Below are positions 45,686 to 51,036 of a stretch of DNA of 51,036 nucleotides, in pieces. The stretch is taken from NCBI GenBank assembly GCA_913031595.1, contig CAJWCP010000009.1:1-51036 (forward strand), read 5' to 3'. The notes below the pieces were generated by a model that made no database searches, was not told the DNA's origin, and was given only the letters and a program-made list of their open reading frames with translations. Each line of letters starts with the position of its first letter. Within the stretch, counting starts at the first letter, position 1. A program made the position numbers and the translations under genes. The DNA comes from an uncultured Flavobacteriales bacterium. GTDB lineage: Bacteria; Bacteroidota; Bacteroidia; Flavobacteriales; BACL11.

Positions 45686-47926
45686 TTAAGAATTCATTTT
45701 CTTAGAAAGACTATTATAATATATATCTTTATAGTCGTCAATATTACCAAAGATCTGATCATCAATACGTATTTCTCTTTTTGTCACATGCCCAAGTAAG
45801 AGAAAAGGCACTCCACTAACACTAAGCATATCTAAAAACTCATCCTCCCCTGTTTCTGTAACAGAAACAACTACTCTAGAAGGAGACTCCCCAAATAGAA
45901 AAGCATCTTCTCTAACATCAGAGTGAGTAGTAATATCAAAACCTAGATTATTACACATTGCACTTTCAATCAATGTAATAAATAAACCCCCATCAGAAAT
46001 ATCATGAGCAGACTCAATAATATTTGCCCTTATTAGTTGTGTAATAATAGTTTGAACTCTATATTCCATGTCAAGATCAAAATTTGGAACAGAGGATTCT
46101 TTAATCTTATGATAAGAAGCTAAATACTCTGAAGAAGATATGTCATTAATACTCTCTCCTATTATATAAATTAAATCTGACTTACCTTGAAAAGCTAAAG
46201 ATGTAATATGTTTTTTATCTTCAATAATACCTAACATACCAATAGTAGGAGTGGGAAAAACAGGCGCTTCTTCTTGATCTGATACAGATTGATTATAAAA
46301 ACTTACATTACCTCCTGTAACTGGAGTACTAAATTTACTGCAAGCTTTACTCATACCTTTAATAGCACCTACAAATTGCCAATAAACTTCAGGATTATAG
46401 GGATTACCAAAGTTTAAACAATTAGTAATTGCTGAAGGAACTCCTCCAGAACAAACAATATTTCTAGCTGCTTCAGCAACTGCCATTGCGCATCCCTCTT
46501 CAGGATCAGCGTGTACCATACGAGCATTACAATCAACAGTCATGGCAAGTGCCTTATTTGTACCCTTAAGATTAACTATACCTGCATCAGTTGGAAAATT
46601 AGTGCTCATATTAACAGTGCCTACCATAGAATCATACTGTTCATATATCCATCTCTTAGATGAAATGTTTTCATGACCTGCCAAAAACTTAGCAACTTGC
46701 ACTAAATCTTCTGGCTGTTCGACTGTATTAATATTAAATTTTTTCCATTCCTTAAAATAAGATGGTTCTTTAAATGATCGCTCATATATTGGAGCTCCTC
46801 CTCCTAAAACTAAATCTGCACAAGGAACATCTGCAACTAATTCATCATGCATAAAATATCTAACTCTTTCTCCCTCTGTAACGACACCTATCTCTTCACA
46901 AGATAAATCCCATTTATCAAAGATTGATATAACCGTATCTTCTTGTCCTTTTTTTACAACGACTAACATTCTCTCTTGTGATTCAGAAAGTAGTATCTCC
47001 CAATCATGCATATCTTTTTGACGAGTTGGAACCCTATCTAACCATAAATCCATACCATGTTTTCCTGCAGCTGACATTTCATTTGAAGAACATGTAATTC
47101 CAGCAGCTCCCATATCCTGCATACCAACAATAGCATCTGTTTGTGCTAATTCCAAAGTCGCCTCTAATAATAATTTTTCTTGGAACGGGTCGCCAACTTG
47201 TACTGCAGGTAAATCATCCACAGAATCATCCGTAATATCTTTTGAAGCAAATGAAGCTCCATGAATACCATCTTTACCAGTCCGAGACCCTACTATAAAA
47301 ACAGGATTCCCAACTCCTGATGATGTAGCGGAAATCATATCTTCTTTTTTCATAATACCTGCAGAGAAAGCATTAACTAATGGATTAGTATTATAACAAT
47401 CATCAAAAAATACTTCTCCTCCAACTATAGGAATACCAAAAGCATTACCATAATCTCCAATACCTTTTGTAACTCCCTCAACTAACCATTTTGTACGATC
47501 TAAAGTTATATCACCAAATCTAAGAGAATTTAATTGTGCAATTGGACGAGCGCCCATCGTAAAAATATCTCGATTAATACCTCCTACGCCTGTTGCAGCT
47601 CCTTGATAAGGTTCAAGCGCTGAAGGATGATTATGTGACTCTATCTTAAAACAACAAGCTAGACCATCCCCTATGTCAACTAAACCAGCATTTTCTTCTC
47701 CAGCTTCCACTAACATATGTGGTCCATCCTTTGGTAAAGTTTTCAACCATTTAATAGAATTTTTATATGAACAATGCTCTGACCACATTACACCAAATAT
47801 ACTTAACTCACAAAAATTTGGAGTACGGCCTAATATCTCTATTATTCTATTAAATTCATCTTCCAAAAGGCCCATCTCAAGAGCTTGTTCTACAGTTGCT
47901 AAATCGTTTGCTATTTCTAAAGACAT
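45686..47926 (-). CDS. purL: phosphoribosylformylglycinamidine synthase subunit PurL
   Basis: 746 residues, the small PurL form that works with PurQ and PurS. It makes FGAM from FGAR, ATP and glutamine-derived ammonia in purine synthesis. Features: SEHCSYKNS (about 51-59), [29 protein letters not shown] (ATP site), [34 protein letters not shown], a second half-repeat with [24 protein letters not shown], and HDISDGGLF near the end. A promoter element lies 20 nt upstream. The stop abuts the convergent TonB receptor stop. Confidence 0.97.
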   Translation of the reverse strand: MSLEIANDLATVEQALEMGLLEDEFNRIIEILGRTPNFCELSIFGVMWSEHCSYKNSIKWLKTLPKDGPHMLVEAGEENAGLVDIGDGLACCFKIESHNHPSALEPYQGAATGVGGINRDIFTMGARPIAQLNSLRFGDITLDRTKWLVEGVTKGIGDYGNAFGIPIVGGEVFFDDCYNTNPLVNAFSAGIMKKEDMISATSSGVGNPVFIVGSRTGKDGIHGASFASKDITDDSVDDLPAVQVGDPFQEKLLLEATLELAQTDAIVGMQDMGAAGITCSSNEMSAAGKHGMDLWLDRVPTRQKDMHDWEILLSESQERMLVVVKKGQEDTVISIFDKWDLSCEEIGVVTEGERVRYFMHDELVADVPCADLVLGGGAPIYERSFKEPSYFKEWKKFNINTVEQPEDLVQVAKFLAGHENISSKRWIYEQYDSMVGTVNMSTNFPTDAGIVNLKGTNKALAMTVDCNARMVHADPEEGCAMAVAEAARNIVCSGGVPSAITNCLNFGNPYNPEVYWQFVGAIKGMSKACSKFSTPVTGGNVSFYNQSVSDQEEAPVFPTPTIGMLGIIEDKKHITSLAFQGKSDLIYIIGESINDISSSEYLASYHKIKESSVPNFDLDMEYRVQTIITQLIRANIIESAHDISDGGLFITLIESAMCNNLGFDITTHSDVREDAFLFGESPSRVVVSVTETGEDEFLDMLSVSGVPFLLLGHVTKREIRIDDQIFGNIDDYKDIYYNSLSKKMNS

Positions 47927-47946
47927 AAATTAAAAATTTAAAAAAA

Positions 47947-47954
47947 CAAATATA
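47947..47954 (-). promoter_or_regulatory. -7 element TATATTTG before purL
   Basis: Perfect TAnnTTTG match on the minus strand, 20 nt before the ATG at 47926. No purine riboswitch is visible in the leader. Confidence 0.6.
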
Positions 47955-48030
47955 ACTCTTCATTATATATTTTTATTTCTAAATTCATCTTTTAAAATTG
48001 TGTTTTCAACATCTTTTTAATAAATATATA

Positions 48031-48582
48031 TTATTTAATAACTGGATTATAACAATTAGGTTTCTTAGCGTGAACTGAAGAAAATTCTTTTTCTATAAAG
48101 AGAATATCTTTCTTATAATTGCCCGTAGGTATTAATTGATTAAATACTCCGATCTCTTTATACTTATAATCAATCTTTAAAAATAATATAGGAATATCTG
48201 CTTGATGCGCTATATGATAAAATCCTGTTTTCCACCTATCTACTCTACTTCTTGTTCCTTCTGGAGAAAGACCTATAATAAGATTATTTCTTTGATTATA
48301 CATCTCTACAATCTGTGCAACCATATTATTACTAGAAGATCTATATATAGGTATAGCTCCATTCCACTTAAGTATTTTACCTAAAATTGGCAAAAACAAT
48401 TCACTCTTCGCTAGATAACCAGGAGAAATACCTAGAATATATCCATAACATTTTGCAAAGAAGAAATCCCAATTAGATGTATGAGGAGCGCAAATTACTA
48501 AACATCTTTTTGGGAACACAGAAAGCCCTATAACTTTCCATCCAATTAATCTAAAAATCATTATAGCTAAAATTCTTTTCAT
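48031..48582 (-). CDS. PlsC-like lysophospholipid acyltransferase
   Basis: 183 residues, short for the family. Motif I APHTSNWDF (the HX4D catalytic pair, about 31-36) and motif III SPEGTRSRVDRWKTGFYHIA (about 110-129) are clear, with NGAIPIYRSSS as motif II. Members move acyl groups to lysophosphatidic acid or related lipids; a true 1-acylglycerol-3-phosphate acyltransferase role is likely but not certain at this size. It is divergent from the gene at 48668; no perfect promoter element is visible. Confidence 0.85.
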   Translation of the reverse strand: MKRILAIMIFRLIGWKVIGLSVFPKRCLVICAPHTSNWDFFFAKCYGYILGISPGYLAKSELFLPILGKILKWNGAIPIYRSSSNNMVAQIVEMYNQRNNLIIGLSPEGTRSRVDRWKTGFYHIAHQADIPILFLKIDYKYKEIGVFNQLIPTGNYKKDILFIEKEFSSVHAKKPNCYNPVIK

Positions 48583-48639
48583 AAATTATTTTTTGTTACA
48601 AAGAAAAAAAACATTTTATAATTATATCACCAAAAATTG

Positions 48640-48647
48640 TAAGTTTG
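48640..48647 (+). promoter_or_regulatory. -7 element TAAGTTTG
   Basis: Perfect match 20 nt before the ATG at 48668; drives the three-gene overlapping unit ending in rsmD. Confidence 0.6.
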
Positions 48648-48667
48648 CAATAATAAAAAGATTGAGG

Positions 48668-49285
48668 ATGAAAGCAAAACACATCGCATTACTACTTATA
48701 CCGATTAATATAATATTGTTCTATTTTGTATATAACAGTGTTAATGATTATATGGACTTTGAAGCATCAGCCAAAATACGAATATCAGAAAATATTCAAA
48801 AATTAAAAGATTTAAGACAAGTTCAAATTGGTCATAAAAAGGCAAAAGGTTATTATGCAAGAGATTTTAACTCTCTAATTCGATTTTTAGAATCTGGACA
48901 GATTCCTACAATAAAAGCAATAGGTGAGATTCCTGATGAAATGACAGAAGAAGAAGCCTTAAAATTAGGCCTAATAAGCCGTGATACTATTTATGTAAAT
49001 GCAAAAGATCATATATTTGATGAAGTATACCTAAGAAGTAGAAATAAATCATTTCGTTTAGAAATAGAAAAACTTCACCAAATTCCACAATCAGAAATTG
49101 AATATAATATAAATGCTGGCACTATAGAAAAAGGGAAAGTACTAGTTCAAGTATTTGAAATATCAGCTACCTATGAAAATATTCTGAAAGGACTTAATGC
49201 AAAAAATAAAAACTATGATCTAAATAGTTTATTAAAAGTTGGCTCAATGTATGAAGCTTCATTAAATGGAAACTGGGGAGAATAA
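48668..49285 (+). CDS. conserved unknown membrane-anchored protein upstream of DUF3822
   Basis: 205 residues from the ATG at 48668. N-terminal membrane helix (HIALLLIPINIILFYFVYN), then a soluble region with a helical segment (YMDFEASAKIRISENIQKLKDLRQVQIGHKKAKGYYARDFNSLIRFL) and a C-terminal part ending LKVGSMYEASLNGNWGE. The same kind of gene precedes DUF3822 and rsmD in Bacteroidota. Function unknown. Starting upstream at 48593 would place a Lys/Tyr-rich segment before the helix and would include the promoter, so 48668 is preferred. The end overlaps the DUF3822 start by 20 nt. Confidence 0.8.
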   Translation: MKAKHIALLLIPINIILFYFVYNSVNDYMDFEASAKIRISENIQKLKDLRQVQIGHKKAKGYYARDFNSLIRFLESGQIPTIKAIGEIPDEMTEEEALKLGLISRDTIYVNAKDHIFDEVYLRSRNKSFRLEIEKLHQIPQSEIEYNINAGTIEKGKVLVQVFEISATYENILKGLNAKNKNYDLNSLLKVGSMYEASLNGNWGE

Positions 49286-50114
49286 TACTGCCTTAATAAA
49301 AACGAGCAATTTTAACATTGATTTATCTGAACAGTATCATTTGTCAATAGAAATTGACCTATATACTTTTACATTTTGCGTGTTAGATATTAAAACTCTA
49401 ACTTATGTATATCTAGAAAAAAAAATATACAATAAAAATCAAAAAAAATATAGCCACTTTCTTACATCAGTAATAAATAATAATGAAATCTTAAACTCAA
49501 AGTTTTCTTCTATTTCTATTAGCTTTTCTGGATTTCCAAATTCATTAATACCTAAATCTTTGTATGACAAGAAATATGTTAAAAAAGTTCTTAATCTACA
49601 CACAAACAGTTCTGACAACATTTTCACTAATGATCTTTATCTTCATGAAGCTAAAATAATATATGCAATACCAGAAGAAATCACTACAACCATAAACACC
49701 TTTTTTCCGACAGCTTACTACAATTGTTCAGAAAATATATTAATCAGTCAATATACAAAACTTAAAAAAGCAGGTAAAACAAATTATATAGATGTAAAAA
49801 AAGATAGTGTAAATATAACAATATTAGATGGTGAGAGATTACTTCTAAACAATACCTATAAATTTTTAACAAAAGAAGATTTCTTATATTATATACTTTA
49901 TTCTTTTGAACAATTAAATCTAATAACTGAAAAAGATCCTGTAGTATTATCTGGAGATATCTCTGAAAAAGATGAAAACTATAAGATAATATATCAATAT
50001 ATAAAGAATATTGATTTTATAAATAGACCCAAACAAATTACATTCCCTAATGAATTTAAGAGTATAAAAGAACACCAGTATTTTGGATTATTTGGACAAG
50101 TGCTATGCGAATAA
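49266..50114 (+). CDS. DUF3822 family protein
   Basis: 282 residues. The pattern (FNIDLSEQYHLSIEIDLYTFTFCVLDI, a middle NYIDVKKDSVNITILDGERLLLNN, then DPVVLSGDIS) fits DUF3822, an actin-like-fold family of unknown function placed before rsmD in Bacteroidota. The ATG at 49266 overlaps the upstream stop by 20 nt; the 10-residue extension before SNFNIDL is typical in length, so the start is reasonable. The end overlaps rsmD by 10 nt. Confidence 0.85.
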   Translation: METGENNTALIKTSNFNIDLSEQYHLSIEIDLYTFTFCVLDIKTLTYVYLEKKIYNKNQKKYSHFLTSVINNNEILNSKFSSISISFSGFPNSLIPKSLYDKKYVKKVLNLHTNSSDNIFTNDLYLHEAKIIYAIPEEITTTINTFFPTAYYNCSENILISQYTKLKKAGKTNYIDVKKDSVNITILDGERLLLNNTYKFLTKEDFLYYILYSFEQLNLITEKDPVVLSGDISEKDENYKIIYQYIKNIDFINRPKQITFPNEFKSIKEHQYFGLFGQVLCE

Positions 50115-50794
50115 TATCAGGCAATCTTAAAGGAAGAAAAATACCCTTTCTAAAAGAACTATCTATTCGCCCAACTACCGACAGAGCTAAAGAAGCTATT
50201 TTCAACATACTAGATAATCGGTATTATTTTAAAAACAAATGTATGCTAGATTTATGTTCAGGAACAGGGAATATTGCATTTGAATTCGCCTCAAGAGGCA
50301 TAAAGAATATAACTGCTGTTGACAACAATATAAAATGTATTAATCAAATAAAATCAAATGCAAAAATACTAGAGTTAGAAATTCTTACAATATTATCAGA
50401 TTGTAAAAGTTACATTGAAAAATGTAATCAAAAATTTGATTTCATTTATTTAGACCCCCCTTACAATTACACAAAATATAAAGAATTAAAAGATATGGCT
50501 GAATTAAAAGCAGTCTATGCAGAAATGGAGCAACTAGCGAGAGATAGAGGCGAAGGAGGTTACGCAATACACTTCTTTACACCATATAGAGGCATCCAAG
50601 ATGCACCTTATGATTTCTTAATGTCATATATTTGGTTTACCTCAGAAGCTAGGTCAGCTGGAGTAGCAAATTGGCCTGAATGGAACGCTCTGATGGAGGA
50701 ATCTGGCTTATACAAGAAAAGAGATAAGCATATTGAATCATGTACTGGTGCTGATACTTACCAACTCGATTGGGTTTATAGCACTATAAAATAA
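50105..50794 (+). CDS. rsmD: 16S rRNA (guanine966-N2)-methyltransferase N-terminal part fused to a foreign tail (chimeric)
   Basis: 229 residues; RsmD is usually about 180. Residues 1-126 are normal RsmD: MRIISGNLKGRKIPF, RPTTDRAKEAIFNIL, SAM motif LDLCSGTGNIAFEFASRG, and catalytic DPPY at 117-120. After about residue 127 the sequence no longer fits; the last about 95 residues (AYAEMEQ-type helix, GGYAIHFFTPYRG, NWPEWNALMEESG) are unrelated and unrecognised. GC is about 25-30% before the join and about 43% over 50521-50700 (hand count). A 10-bp direct repeat (gaattaaaag, 50483-50492 and 50501-50510) brackets the join. An assembly or recombination chimera is much likelier than a functional fusion; the true C-terminus is missing. 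Confidence 0.8.
   Translation: MRIISGNLKGRKIPFLKELSIRPTTDRAKEAIFNILDNRYYFKNKCMLDLCSGTGNIAFEFASRGIKNITAVDNNIKCINQIKSNAKILELEILTILSDCKSYIEKCNQKFDFIYLDPPYNYTKYKELKDMAELKAVYAEMEQLARDRGEGGYAIHFFTPYRGIQDAPYDFLMSYIWFTSEARSAGVANWPEWNALMEESGLYKKRDKHIESCTGADTYQLDWVYSTIK
50483..50510 (+). repeat. 10-bp direct repeat at the rsmD break
   Basis: gaattaaaag occurs at 50483-50492 and 50501-50510, exactly where the RsmD family match ends and the base composition changes. Short microhomology of this sort is typical of chimeric joins. Confidence 0.7.
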
Positions 50795-50810
50795 TAAGTT
50801 CTACACTTCT

Positions 50811-50838
50811 AAAAGGGAGCATTTGCTCCCTTTTTTTT
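50811..50838. terminator. strong GC hairpin terminator after the foreign tail
   Basis: GGGAGC (50815-50820) pairs with GCTCCC (50825-50830) around ATTT, with four A before and eight T after. It terminates the plus-strand chimeric gene and, reversed, could serve the minus-strand gene that ends at 50891. Confidence 0.88.
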
Positions 50839-50890
50839 ACATAAATTTTATTGCAGCTTACTTGATAAAATAAATATCACTTATATTTAA

Positions 50891-51036
50891 TCAATCACAG
50901 AACTGCGCATACACGTTCGTATGATTTGAAGCCATCTGTGCTAAGGCAAAACTAGCATCAAATAGTTCCTTTGCTTCTTTTTCTTTGTTGGCTTTTCTTG
51001 CTTTGTCTGACATATCGAGCGTTTCACTAGATAACC
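50891..51036 (-). CDS. C-terminal end of an unrecognised protein (start outside window)
   Basis: On the minus strand one frame is open from the window edge (51034) to a TGA at 50891-50893, giving 47 residues: SDKARKANKEKEAKELFDAS, then a predicted helix, ending NVYAQFCD. Charged helical content and the more even base composition resemble the foreign tail of the chimeric rsmD rather than the rest of the window. No family recognised. It may be only a fragment of a larger gene, and it belongs to the possibly foreign end segment. Confidence 0.5.
   Translation of the reverse strand, partial: LSSETLDMSDKARKANKEKEAKELFDASFALAQMASNHTNVYAQFCD

Noticed and set aside
47927-48030. Purine riboswitch upstream of purL
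   Set aside because: No three-way junction or conserved loop sequences are visible; the gap is AT-rich with a plain promoter element.

Overview
The window looks like a low-GC, gene-dense chromosome segment from a marine-type member of Bacteroidota (order Flavobacteriales, probably outside Flavobacteriaceae). Reasons: Bacteroidota -7 promoter elements (TAnnTTTG) sit in front of most transcription units. Several secreted proteins carry type IX secretion (T9SS) C-terminal sorting segments. There is a TonB receptor with a carboxypeptidase-regulatory N-domain, a PorE-like OmpA protein, the ZauP-like/zapA/6S RNA/rny block, and a gene of the futalosine menaquinone pathway (mqnE). The family-level placement is inference only. 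No tRNA, rRNA, CRISPR array, insertion sequence or prophage was seen.

Layout. 1-4459 (minus): a giant secreted cysteine-rich repeat protein, cut by the window start and open for 1396 codons, preceded by a small secreted protein. 4550-6641 (plus): a Reeler-like T9SS protein, trmD, rplS. 6686-11748 (minus): PorE-like OmpA protein, dicarboxylate/glutamate symporter, an unrecognised secreted protein, aroC. 11812-13056 (plus): hutI. 13102-20411 (minus): small secreted protein; prohibitin, VWA membrane protein and fabG in one operon; dnaK; a DUF4249-like lipoprotein. 20492-24101 (plus): coiled-coil SPOR protein, panB, RluA-type pseudouridine synthase. 24107-26548 (minus): priA. 26695-32780 (plus): a tightly coupled five-gene operon of MbnP-like lipoprotein, MbnH-like di-haem peroxidase, two secreted M43 metalloproteases and mqnE. 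32777-36362 (minus): PASTA protein, T9SS protein, RluD-type synthase. 36476-38612 (plus): ddl and a SPOR-like membrane protein. 38626-40943 (minus): rny, 6S RNA, zapA, ZauP-like. 41037-42728 M23 peptidase (plus); 42718-43131 arsC-like phosphatase/reductase (minus); 43241-45685 TonB receptor (plus); 45686-47926 purL and 48031-48582 acyltransferase (minus); 48668-50794 conserved unknown, DUF3822, rsmD (plus).

Themes. Genes are packed with 1-20 nt overlaps in operons and with convergent stop codons that touch or overlap. Several perfect TAnnTTTG elements end only 4-7 nt before the start codon, which predicts leaderless mRNAs. Two extracellular modules recur in unrelated loci: the GCTDP...DDGSC module (giant protein and MbnP) and a DSYGDGxCC module (giant protein and the first M43 protease).

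The last ~550 bp look foreign. rsmD stops resembling its family just after the DPPY motif and continues into a GC-richer, unrelated tail next to a 10-bp direct repeat, followed by a strong GC hairpin terminator and a partial minus-strand gene. An assembly chimera at the contig end is the likeliest reading.

The most system-like novelty is the MbnP/MbnH plus double M43 protease operon. I see no defence or other clearly new multi-gene system.
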